From NCBI GenBank assembly GCA_965221445.1, contig CBDCSF010000013.1, positions 744,001 to 808,000 on the forward strand: DNA of 64,000 bases, in the 5' to 3' direction. The stretch comes from MPNP01 sp965221445 (GTDB taxonomy: Bacteria > Pseudomonadota > Alphaproteobacteria > Rhodobacterales > Rhodobacteraceae). The notes under the pieces were generated by a model. The model was not told where the DNA came from. It made no database searches and was given only the letters and a program-made list of their open reading frames with translations. Shown here piece after piece: positions 18,929 through 26,588 of this stretch (the stretch's first letter is position 1; each line of letters starts with the position of its first letter). Both the position numbers and the translations under genes were made by a program.

Positions 18929-19990
18929 CTATCGAACCCTGGCCTCAGTTGTTCGGTCAAACAGATAAAGTGCTTGTTCATCAAAGACAATATTTACGGG
19001 AGTTTGGGGGGCCATGGTCCCTTCTCCCTTTGTTTCAACTACAATTTTTTCCTTTGTTGGAGGTAGGAGATAATCATAGGTAACCCCACCCAATTTTTCA
19101 GATAATTCCGTAACGATATTGGATTCACCCGGTTCTATAGAAAGATCTTGGGGGCGTAATCCAACCCATACTGGTGTACCGCCCTCTGGAAGAGTTGCTT
19201 TTGTGTTATAAATCTGGCTTCCAAGCGCATCTATCTGGATACCCCCCTCTTTAATTGTACCTTCCAGGAAGTTCATGCCTGGAGAACCAATAAATCCGGC
19301 AACGAATTTGTTTGAAGGGTTATTGTACAATTCCATCGGTGTCCCGACCTGTTCTATGATTCCGTCTCTCAGAACGACAATTTTATCAGCCAATGTCATT
19401 GCTTCTACCTGATCATGGGTAACGTAGATCATGGTTACATCCATTTCATTGTGTAGCCGGGCAATTTCCACACGCATCTCGACTCTTAGTTCAGCATCAA
19501 GATTTGACAATGGCTCATCAAAGAGAAAAACCTCAGGGCCTCGTACTATCGCCCTGCCAATAGCCACTCTTTGCCTCTGCCCTCCTGAAAGGGCTTTTGG
19601 TTTTCTATCCAGATAATCAGTAAGTTTCAGAATTTCGGCAGCATTCTTGACCTTTTCATCAATCTCAGCCTTTGGAACCTTGTTCATTTTGAGACCAAAA
19701 CCCAGGTTTTGTTCAACAGTCATGTGAGGGTAAAGTGCATAGGTCTGAAAAACCATTGCAATACCCCGGTCTGCTGGATCAGTGTTGGTTACGTCTCTCG
19801 ACCCAATATGGATATTACCTCTTGTTGTTTCTTCCAATCCTGCGATCATCCTCAGCAAGGTTGATTTGCCACATCCAGACGGTCCAACAAACACACAGAA
19901 TTCACCTTCGCTGATTTCCAGGTCTATCCCATGGATAACTTCAACATCACCATAGTTTTTATAAACTGACTTTAAACTTACTCCTGACAT
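18929..19990 (-). CDS. Sugar ABC transporter ATP-binding protein (CUT1, UgpC/MalK type)
   Basis: A 353-residue ATPase with Walker A GPSGCGKST, signature LSGGQRQRVAIGRA, Walker B VFLFDEPLSNLDA, the H-loop VTHDQVEAM and a C-terminal regulatory domain. It resembles but is distinct from AglK in this window. No binding protein or permease is next to it on this strand. The orphan binding protein and two permeases at 22599-25631 lack an ATPase, so this gene probably completes that transporter. It is 122 bp upstream of the sugar-acid dehydratase on the same strand, suggesting one transcript. Confidence 0.9.
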   Translation of the reverse strand: MSGVSLKSVYKNYGDVEVIHGIDLEISEGEFCVFVGPSGCGKSTLLRMIAGLEETTRGNIHIGSRDVTNTDPADRGIAMVFQTYALYPHMTVEQNLGFGLKMNKVPKAEIDEKVKNAAEILKLTDYLDRKPKALSGGQRQRVAIGRAIVRGPEVFLFDEPLSNLDAELRVEMRVEIARLHNEMDVTMIYVTHDQVEAMTLADKIVVLRDGIIEQVGTPMELYNNPSNKFVAGFIGSPGMNFLEGTIKEGGIQIDALGSQIYNTKATLPEGGTPVWVGLRPQDLSIEPGESNIVTELSEKLGGVTYDYLLPPTKEKIVVETKGEGTMAPQTPVNIVFDEQALYLFDRTTEARVR

Positions 19991-20534
19991 AGAAACTTTC
20001 CTAATGATCTACCGTAGAATCTGCTTTTGTTAAATTATGTATTCCGACATTCATCTATCAATTTTCTACAAAAAATACTACTGCCCTCAAACCCAAACAT
20101 CTTCATAAAAATTCATTTCAAAATCTAACTTCTGACGCGGGTGTGATTTTTATATGGTGCATCACTTTTTTCCAAATGGCTGATCAATTAGGAATATCAT
20201 GTGATGGAGGTTTAGTTGAGACTAATGACTTGCTGCATTTTGATGAAAAAATGGCAGCGGTTTGATTATTTACCATATTTGGAGCTGGATCATGGAATTT
20301 TATGCTTGATGAGATAGAGCGTGCCCAAAACACAATTATACGACTGAGGCAAAAGGAACACTCCATGTATCATTTTTCGTAATTTATTAGCCATAATTCC
20401 CATGCCTTCCATTTCCACTTTTGAACCTCTCACAATTGATTGGAACTAATGAACCCTCTTCAGTTTTTTTCACTCATAAGTGGCCTACCCAATTTTTACT
20501 GCCATTTTAATCATTTCTAAAGGCGTTTCCTTAT
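19991..20534. other. Intergenic region with a possible gene remnant
   Basis: A 544-bp gap between the CUT1 ATPase (whose promoter should lie here) and the 3' end of the AbiEii-like toxin gene. It contains a plus-strand frame, 20176-20382, starting MADQLGISCDGG and ending LRQKEHSMYHFS. The frame is interrupted by TGA at 20263; the second part reads like protein (LDEIERAQNTIIRLRQ). It could be a decayed fragment, but no family is recognised. Confidence 0.35.
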
Positions 20535-21407
20535 TTATTCTTTCCAAGGCAAACTCTTGTAGAAACGATTAACCCTTTTATAGCAATGGTTGAATTCAGG
20601 TAAATTCCCAATTTCTAACTCTATATTATCCCACTCAAAACCTGCTCGCTCTATAATATCCGTGTCTTCAAGCGAGTCTTTGTTGGGAACAATATTACGC
20701 GTTTCACATTTACTGACAAACGTATTTAGAATCTCTCCCTTTTGATTGTTGTCAAAATCATATCTTTCCAATAAAAAATTAAGATCAAAAACATCTTGAT
20801 GGCGTCTTCTTCTTCGAATAGTTCGTTGAAGAATTGCGCGGTATTTCTCAGAAATTAAATCAATTAAACTATATGAGGGAATCTCAATATTATCACCGAT
20901 ATTGATTATGTCTATATACCGTGGTTCCTTTTCATTGAATGAAAGATCTATTTCAATCTTGACCTGTGGCCCATTCCGTTTAGTGGTAAATTTATTCACA
21001 AATTTCAGTGATGGCCAACTGGCTTCTTCAAGTGGGTTGTCGAGAATCCTACCCTCTATTTTCTTGGGGTTTATATTTATTTCTTCGATCACAAATCTAC
21101 AACCTATATAACCTAGGTTAGCAACCACTCCAGGAAAAATATTGTTTAATTTATCCTTTATCTTTGAGTCTATTCCTTTACTAGGTTCGAATCCAGCTGT
21201 TAGGTCTATATCCATAGTCCTCCGTGGGCTGTTGTAAACTAATCCCATCAAAAGCCCACCCTTGAGGTACATTGTATATTGTGGATGGATGGCCGCAATC
21301 GCCGCAAGAAAAATATGAGTTGCTTGGCTATGAGAGTAAAGCTCGGAATTGTGACTATTGCTTTCTACCCAAGCAGAAATATCAATAAATATGGGTGAAT
21401 TAAGCAT
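20535..21407 (-). CDS. AbiEii-type nucleotidyltransferase toxin
   Basis: A 290-residue protein of the AbiEii/AbiGii nucleotidyltransferase family, the toxin half of type IV AbiE systems linked to abortive phage infection. The nucleotidyltransferase core is visible: LKGGLLMGLVY, followed by RRTMDIDLTAGF with the catalytic D-x-D, then a third acidic strand in VKIEIDLSFNE. Next come LIDLISEKYRAILQRTIRRRRRHQ..DVFDL, the conserved helical segment of the family. The gene overlaps the preceding antitoxin-like gene by 8 bp, as expected for a coupled pair. It sits in an AT-rich stretch between the two halves of a sugar transport module, suggesting acquisition. Confidence 0.85.
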   Translation of the reverse strand: MLNSPIFIDISAWVESNSHNSELYSHSQATHIFLAAIAAIHPQYTMYLKGGLLMGLVYNSPRRTMDIDLTAGFEPSKGIDSKIKDKLNNIFPGVVANLGYIGCRFVIEEININPKKIEGRILDNPLEEASWPSLKFVNKFTTKRNGPQVKIEIDLSFNEKEPRYIDIINIGDNIEIPSYSLIDLISEKYRAILQRTIRRRRRHQDVFDLNFLLERYDFDNNQKGEILNTFVSKCETRNIVPNKDSLEDTDIIERAGFEWDNIELEIGNLPEFNHCYKRVNRFYKSLPWKE

Positions 21408-22299
21408 TCAGTGAAATCTTCCAATCTTCTGACCACTCAGGTATGTAAGGTTTTTGTGGATCTAAAACTCTACTTCCTCCTCTTTGGGCACATGCTCGCC
21501 ATGTATTAACCCTCACATCATCTACATCAAGCCTCTCTTGAATTATGTATCCTGCACGGCATTTGACAATTGAGCTCGCAGTCTCAATGGACTGTATTAT
21601 GCTATCCAAATACTTGATGGCATGTTCGTCCCAAATCTCAAGAACATGTGCCATCCCTCCACAAAGATCAGGATTCATCAACATGTCGAGAAAGGTTTGG
21701 CCGATCGTAGATACTCTAACAAAACCGTTACGTCCCTTTATTGAAACACCAGAATTCCGACTTTTTCGAATTTTTATCAATCGTCGACGTACGTATTTTG
21801 GATGAGAAATATTACCAAGTTTAAATGGACCTATTTGGGGATTAGATGGTCGAAAATCCCAGGGAATATCCTTGATCTCTCTTTCCATAATATTTCTAAT
21901 TTTATTACTGACTGTTTTATTGTCAGGGCGGGTAATGATAAGTTCAAGGGGTTGACGGTCCGTAAGTCTCCATTTTTGCATGGCAGACAGGTGAGAAATG
22001 TGACAAAACTGATCAATCAAACATACGATATCCTCTGCCGGTTGGTCTGAAACAATCAATACTCTGAAATGAGATTTATAATCTCTGTCAAATGTAACAA
22101 TATTGTTCTTTTCTAAAGTAGCATAAATTTTGTGAATGTTTCTCGGTGGAGGTACATTCGCCTCCCTCACAAGGTAAAACGTTTTTATTAACCTAAATAA
22201 ATCCCACGCAGTTAGAACAGGTATCTGTTTTTCTTCAAGATGTTCTGCCACTTGAGCTGGTACGCCCCATAAACTACGAAATTTACTCCTAAACAACAT
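21400..22299 (-). CDS. AbiEi-like antitoxin / transcriptional regulator
   Basis: A 299-residue protein directly upstream of and overlapping the AbiEii-type toxin. The N-terminal part contains a probable winged-helix segment (KIYATLEKNNIVTFDRDYKSHFRV). The middle and C-terminal parts contain the AbiEi-like GRNGFVRVSTIGQTFLDMLMNPDLCGGM, in which the 'V-S-x-x-R/G-T-x-x-D-x-L-x-x-P' pattern is typical of the AbiEi C-terminal domain. It would neutralise the toxin and repress the pair by binding inverted repeats in the promoter. Assignment rests mainly on partner and gene order. The palindromes at 22329-22363 and 22381-22419 are candidate targets. Confidence 0.7.
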   Translation of the reverse strand: MLFRSKFRSLWGVPAQVAEHLEEKQIPVLTAWDLFRLIKTFYLVREANVPPPRNIHKIYATLEKNNIVTFDRDYKSHFRVLIVSDQPAEDIVCLIDQFCHISHLSAMQKWRLTDRQPLELIITRPDNKTVSNKIRNIMEREIKDIPWDFRPSNPQIGPFKLGNISHPKYVRRRLIKIRKSRNSGVSIKGRNGFVRVSTIGQTFLDMLMNPDLCGGMAHVLEIWDEHAIKYLDSIIQSIETASSIVKCRAGYIIQERLDVDDVRVNTWRACAQRGGSRVLDPQKPYIPEWSEDWKISLNA

Positions 22300-22328
22300 A
22301 ATTAATTCTTATATTTTCCTATGTTACT

Positions 22329-22363
22329 ATATATTATATAATACTTAGGATTATATAATATAT
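22329..22363. promoter_or_regulatory. Perfect 14-bp inverted repeat upstream of the AbiE pair
   Basis: Arms ATATATTATATAAT and ATTATATAATATAT, separated by the 7-base spacer ACTTAGG. The repeat begins 30 bp upstream of the antitoxin start and shares a CTTAGGA centre with the second palindrome at 22381-22419. It is a candidate autoregulatory operator overlapping the promoter. Confidence 0.6.
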
Positions 22364-22380
22364 ATTTAATTTGATTAATA

Positions 22381-22419
22381 ATACTTATGTATATGTCCTT
22401 AGGACATATACATAAGTAT
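22381..22419. promoter_or_regulatory. 39-bp perfect palindrome upstream of the AbiE pair
   Basis: Two 19-bp arms (ATACTTATGTATATGTCCT and its exact complement) flank a single central T at 22400. It lies 82 bp upstream of the antitoxin start and 180 bp upstream of the divergent binding-protein gene. AbiEi antitoxins are known to repress by binding paired inverted repeats, so this is a probable operator. A role as a cruciform or an RNA hairpin is also possible. Confidence 0.62.
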
Positions 22420-22598
22420 AGACATCCTGTCAAGTCTTATTTTTTCTTTGTTTGTTGATTTTTTGCAAAATACAAATTTTAGTGTAGAGGATGAACCTTA
22501 AGGACCAACGAATGCGAAACCCGATCATTTGTATTTTCATTCTTTATTACTACTTTGTGGTAATGTTTATTTTTTAAAGAAAATACTGAGGAGGAGAA
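22420..22598. promoter_or_regulatory. Leader region of the sugar-binding protein gene
   Basis: A 179-bp AT-rich region between the AbiE palindromes and the binding-protein gene. The only clear element is a strong ribosome site, AGGAGGAG at 22588-22595, three bases before the ATG at 22599. No recognisable operator was found. Confidence 0.45.
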
Positions 22599-23834
22599 AT
22601 GAAAATGAACTTAAAACAGCTTTTCGGCACCATGGCCTTGATTGTCTTTGGGGGATCGGTTTCTGCAAGTGAATTGGTTATCAATACGGATACTTCAGAC
22701 CCAGCACCGAAAAAGGCTTTTGAGGATCTGATTGAAGGCTTCAAGGTAGAAAATCCTGACATTGAAGTTACTTGGAACCTTTTTGACCACGAAGGATACA
22801 AAACATCCATCAGAAACTTTCTGACAGCAGACGCACCTGATGTCGCCAACTGGTATGCTGGAAACCGTATGTTGCCATATGTCAATGCCGGACTTTTTGA
22901 ACCTGTCGATGATGTTTGGGAAGCTGAGGGGCTCAATGAGTCATTAAAATCAGCTCTACCATCTATGACCATTGATGGACAGATCTGGGGTGTTCCCTAT
23001 ACCTACTATCAATGGGGTGTATACTATCGTAAGGACATTTTCGAAGACTTGGGTATCGCTGTCCCAACCAATTGGGATGAATTCAAGCAAGCCGGAGCTA
23101 CCCTGATTGAGAATGGAGTTACTCCAATCACGATAGGAACCAAGTATCTCTGGACCGCAGCTGGTGTCTTTGACTACATCAATCTCAGAACCAATGGATA
23201 TGATTTCCATATGGCTCTGACCCAAGGTCAAATCCCTTGGACAGATGATCGTGTACGTGCCACTATGGAAAACTGGCAAGAAATTGTGGAAGCTGGTTTC
23301 TTCTTGGAAAACCATGCCGCCTACACGTGGCAAGAAGCTTTGGCACCTATGGTCAACGGTGAAGCTGCAATGTACGTCATGGGCAATTTCTCAGTTGCAC
23401 CTCTACGTGAGGCAGGCTTGTCAGATGATCAGCTTGGATTTTTCCAGTTTCCAATGATAACTGCTGGTATTCCGGTAGCTGAGGAAGCTCCCACGGATAC
23501 AGTCCATATTCCTGCTAATGCCCAAAATAAGGAAAATGCTCGCAAATTCCTTGCCTACATAGCACGGGCTGATGTTCAAACTCAGATCAATGCAACTTTG
23601 GGACAGCTCCCAATCAATTCCGGTTCGGAAGTCGCTGATGACAAGTTTCTGGAAGCAGGCTTCTCAATGCTTTCCGCTGCGGATGGTGGGATAGCCCAGT
23701 TCTTTGACCGTGATGCACCAGCTGAAATGGCTGAAGCTGGTATGCAAGGATTCCAGGAGTTCATGGTCAAGCCTGACAGGCTCGACGCCATCTTGGAGCG
23801 ATTGGAGAAAGTCCGACAAAGGGTTTACCAATAA
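22599..23834 (+). CDS. Sugar ABC transporter substrate-binding protein
   Basis: A 411-residue CUT1 periplasmic binding protein. The signal peptide is visible (KMNLKQLFGTMALIVFGGSV, then SA-SE cleavage). The mature protein has the extracellular solute-binding fold with ADAPDVANWYAGNRMLPYV, GQIWGVPYTYYQWGVYYRK and EAAMYVMGNFSVAP. It is the first gene of an operon with two permeases. The substrate is unknown; a sugar-acid dehydratase 4 kb away suggests a pentose, uronate or related sugar. Confidence 0.92.
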   Translation: MKMNLKQLFGTMALIVFGGSVSASELVINTDTSDPAPKKAFEDLIEGFKVENPDIEVTWNLFDHEGYKTSIRNFLTADAPDVANWYAGNRMLPYVNAGLFEPVDDVWEAEGLNESLKSALPSMTIDGQIWGVPYTYYQWGVYYRKDIFEDLGIAVPTNWDEFKQAGATLIENGVTPITIGTKYLWTAAGVFDYINLRTNGYDFHMALTQGQIPWTDDRVRATMENWQEIVEAGFFLENHAAYTWQEALAPMVNGEAAMYVMGNFSVAPLREAGLSDDQLGFFQFPMITAGIPVAEEAPTDTVHIPANAQNKENARKFLAYIARADVQTQINATLGQLPINSGSEVADDKFLEAGFSMLSAADGGIAQFFDRDAPAEMAEAGMQGFQEFMVKPDRLDAILERLEKVRQRVYQ

Positions 23835-23843
23835 TTAAAAACC

Positions 23844-23871
23844 GAACACTACAGCTTCGGCTGTAGTGTTC
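23844..23871 (+). terminator. Intercistronic UUCG-type hairpin
   Basis: A 12-bp perfect stem GAACACTACAGC / GCTGTAGTGTTC closed by a TTCG tetraloop, lying 10 bp after the binding-protein stop and 26 bp before the first permease. Such hairpins commonly cause partial termination or protect the 3' end of binding-protein mRNA, so that more binding protein than permease is made. The weak T-tract (TTTCCTC) suggests attenuation rather than full termination. Confidence 0.75.
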
Positions 23872-23896
23872 TTTCCTCGATCTTAAGGATTCATAA

Positions 23897-24781
23897 ATGC
23901 GGCTGTTTAGCCTTTCCCAAAGAACATTGGCTCCCTGGTTGTTTCTTGCCCCAGGGGTATTTGTTTTTCTGATTTATGTGATCCTGCCAATCTTTCAGTC
24001 AATCAATATTTCGTTCTACGAGTGGGATGGTCTCGGGGAAAGAACATATATTGGTTTGCAAAATTATGTCGAACTTGCTGACGACGAAGCCTTCTATACG
24101 TCACTTAAGAACAATGTGATATGGCTGGTTCTGTACTTGCTTGCCATACCTGCAGGGTTATTCATTGCCTTGTTTCTGAACCAGAATGTATGGGGTATCA
24201 GGCTCTATAAGTCACTTTTCTTTTTTCCTTTTGTTATTAGCCAGGTCGTTGTCGGTTTGGTATTCAGTTGGTTTTATGATCCAACCAACGGCCTGATGAA
24301 TATTCTACTAAACGGGTTGGGCTTTGATTCGATTCCAGTACTGGCCGATGAAAGGTATGTAACCTACGGGATTATTGTTGCTGGTCTCTGGCCCCAAACA
24401 GCTTACTGCATGATTTTGTATCTAACGGGATTAAACGCGGTGAACCCCGAACAGATAGAAGCAGGTCGCCTTGACAATGCCAAGGGATGGAAAATGCTAT
24501 GGTATGTTGTGTTGCCACAATTAAAACCAGCAACGTTCATATCTATTGTTGTAACCGTTATCGGCGCCCTACGGTCTTTTGACCTGGTCTCTATTATGAC
24601 CAAAGGTGGACCCTGGGGTTCAAGCAGGGTATTAGGCTATTACATGTATGAGAAAGCCTTTTCGGAGTATGGCTTTCGCATGGGTTATGGTGCAGCGATA
24701 GCTGTTGTTCTGTTCTTGATCATGATCGTGTACATAAGCTACTTCCTCTACAGGATGTATCAAGACGAGAAGGGGTACTAG
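23897..24781 (+). CDS. Sugar ABC transporter permease 1 (MalF/UgpA type)
   Basis: A 294-residue inner-membrane permease with six predicted membrane segments, beginning near LAPWLFLAPGVFVFLIYVIL. The EAA loop EQIEAGRLDNAKGWKMLWYV near residue 190 docks the ATPase. It lies downstream of the binding protein and one base before the second permease (stop at 24781, next ATG at 24783). Confidence 0.93.
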   Translation: MRLFSLSQRTLAPWLFLAPGVFVFLIYVILPIFQSINISFYEWDGLGERTYIGLQNYVELADDEAFYTSLKNNVIWLVLYLLAIPAGLFIALFLNQNVWGIRLYKSLFFFPFVISQVVVGLVFSWFYDPTNGLMNILLNGLGFDSIPVLADERYVTYGIIVAGLWPQTAYCMILYLTGLNAVNPEQIEAGRLDNAKGWKMLWYVVLPQLKPATFISIVVTVIGALRSFDLVSIMTKGGPWGSSRVLGYYMYEKAFSEYGFRMGYGAAIAVVLFLIMIVYISYFLYRMYQDEKGY

Positions 24782-24782
24782 G

Positions 24783-25631
24783 ATGTTTCCTGCCCCCATT
24801 GAAAGAAGAGCACTGCCCTTGCAGTGGATATACAAGGTAGCTCTACCGATTGCGCTCATACTTTGGCTGTTGCCTCTCATAGCTGTATTTCTGACCTCCA
24901 TCCGCTCAGCAGGAGATATAACTGCTGGCAATTACTGGGGATGGCCAACCTCTATCAACTTCGTAGCCAACTACACCTCGATATTCGAAAATACACCTCT
25001 TGGGAAATACCTGTTCAACAGTTTCAGGGTAGCAATACCGACTGTTATTGGAGCAGTCGCCCTTTCATGTATGACTGGATTTGCCTTGGCTGTCTATCAG
25101 TTTCGGTCCAATTTGCTGATATTTTTTATGTTCATAGCTGGAAACTTCGTACCTTTTCAAATCCTGATGGTTCCAGTACGTGATCTCACGTTACAATTAG
25201 GGATTTATAATACTGCTACAGGATTAGCTATGTTTCACATAGCTTTCCAGACAGGTTTCTGTACACTTTTTATGAGGAATTTCATCAAGGCCCTTCCCAG
25301 GGAACTCATTGAAGCAGCCCGGGTTGAGGGAGTATCTGAAATCCGAATTTTCTGGTTTGTCGTTTTACCCCTGATGAAACCTGCTATAGCTGCATTAAGT
25401 GTCTTGATCTTCACTTTTATCTGGAATGATTATTTCTGGGCTACTGTCCTGACGCAGGGAGTGGATTCACAACCTATTACTGCCGGTCTTTACTCGCTCA
25501 ATGGTCAGTGGATTGCTGCCTGGCACCTTGTATCAGCAGGTTCAATCGTGGCGGCCATACCACCTGTAGCCATGTTCTTTCTTATGCAAAAACATTTTAT
25601 TGCCGGTTTAACGCTGGGTGCTGTGAAATAG
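24783..25631 (+). CDS. Sugar ABC transporter permease 2 (MalG/UgpE type)
   Basis: A 282-residue permease with six predicted membrane segments and the EAA loop ELIEAARVEGVSEIRIFWFV. It forms the heterodimeric channel with the preceding permease. The operon lacks its own ATPase gene; the CUT1 ATPase at 18929-19990 is the best candidate. The C-terminus FIAGLTLGAVK is typical of MalG-type permeases. Confidence 0.93.
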   Translation: MFPAPIERRALPLQWIYKVALPIALILWLLPLIAVFLTSIRSAGDITAGNYWGWPTSINFVANYTSIFENTPLGKYLFNSFRVAIPTVIGAVALSCMTGFALAVYQFRSNLLIFFMFIAGNFVPFQILMVPVRDLTLQLGIYNTATGLAMFHIAFQTGFCTLFMRNFIKALPRELIEAARVEGVSEIRIFWFVVLPLMKPAIAALSVLIFTFIWNDYFWATVLTQGVDSQPITAGLYSLNGQWIAAWHLVSAGSIVAAIPPVAMFFLMQKHFIAGLTLGAVK

Positions 25632-25648
25632 AAAGCGATCACTTCATC

Positions 25649-26086
25649 ATGAAATATACGCTGGAAATTGAAATTAACAAACCCCGGGAAGAGGTCGCAA
25701 GGTTAATTCAAGATCGAGAAAATTTTGTGCAATGGCAACCTCAATTGAAAAGCTCTGAATTATTGGGGGGAACCTTGGGTGAAGAAGGCAGTACTTACAG
25801 AATAGTAGTATCCATGGGTAAAAAGACTATGGAAATGACCGAAACCCTGATGGTTAATGATTGCCCTGATCATTACCAGATAAAGTATGATGCATCAGGC
25901 AATATCAATATAATTGATCTCTGGTTTCATGAACTCTCTCCCGCCAAGACAAAACTGGTTGCTCAATCCTACTTTCACTGCAAGGGATGGGTCATGAAAT
26001 TAATGTCCCATTTAATGCCCGGAGCATTTAAAAAGCAAACTAGAAAATACATGAACGATTTCAAATCATTTGTCGAAAGCCAATAA
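25649..26086 (+). CDS. SRPBCC-family (START/polyketide-cyclase-like) protein
   Basis: A protein of 145 residues starting MKYTLEIEINKPREEVARLI. The open frame extends back to 25508 inside the permease gene, but homologous folds begin at this strand, so 25649 is chosen. The pattern (beta strand, I-x-x-P-x-E-x-V, the helix, FVQWQPQLKSSE) is that of the SRPBCC fold, a hydrophobic ligand-binding cup. The ligand is unknown. It lies 17 bp after the second permease and is probably cotranscribed. Confidence 0.75.
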   Translation: MKYTLEIEINKPREEVARLIQDRENFVQWQPQLKSSELLGGTLGEEGSTYRIVVSMGKKTMEMTETLMVNDCPDHYQIKYDASGNINIIDLWFHELSPAKTKLVAQSYFHCKGWVMKLMSHLMPGAFKKQTRKYMNDFKSFVESQ

Positions 26087-26588
26087 CTCTCATAAATCTT
26101 TGAACACCAATTTTCCGATAAATCTTGATGACCTTGAAAGGTACTATCGACTACATCATAAGGAGGATAACTTTCTTGATAATTTGCTTGAGTTGGTTTC
26201 CGAGGTTGAGTTTGAAAAAGCCAATACCTGGTTACTCAAGCGGTTTATGGAAAAAGGAAACAACCCTCCTCCCAATTTACAGGCAAGAATACTCGACCTG
26301 CTTCCAACTGTGACCAACTGGGAGGCAAAATTACATCTTCTGCAAATTCTCCCCTATCTCGCAATCCCTAAATCAAGGGCTCCTGATATTAAAACAATCC
26401 TGCTTAAATTAGTTGAGGATAAAAATAAATTTATCAGAGCTTGGGCTTATAACGGGCTATACCATCTTCAAGCATGTCATCCAGGATACAAATCTGAGGT
26501 CATTAATCTTCTCAATCAGGTATACCCAAATGAAGCCCCTTCTGTTAAAGCCAGAATCAGAAACATAATGGGAAAAACGAATGGCTAA
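26070..26588 (+). CDS. Small HEAT-repeat-like helical protein
   Basis: A 172-residue protein with no family firmly recognised. The sequence is helical, and the segment LLKLVEDKNKFIRAWAYNGLYHL resembles a HEAT repeat (D-x-x-x-x-V-R-x-x-A-x-x-A-L), with a possible further copy in VKARIRNIMGK. The frame opens with TTG at 26070, overlapping the SRPBCC gene by 17 bp, and ends overlapping the next ATG by 8 bp. Translation is therefore probably coupled. No in-frame ATG occurs early, so TTG is taken as start with modest confidence. Confidence 0.62.
   Translation: MSKANNSHKSLNTNFPINLDDLERYYRLHHKEDNFLDNLLELVSEVEFEKANTWLLKRFMEKGNNPPPNLQARILDLLPTVTNWEAKLHLLQILPYLAIPKSRAPDIKTILLKLVEDKNKFIRAWAYNGLYHLQACHPGYKSEVINLLNQVYPNEAPSVKARIRNIMGKTNG

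Noticed and set aside
20263..20265. In-frame TGA as a selenocysteine codon
   Set aside because: No SECIS-like hairpin or Sec-family context was seen; a decayed or non-coding frame is simpler.
22381..22419. Palindrome as an intrinsic terminator
   Set aside because: It lies between divergent starts, has a one-base loop and no T-run directly after either arm; an operator role fits better.
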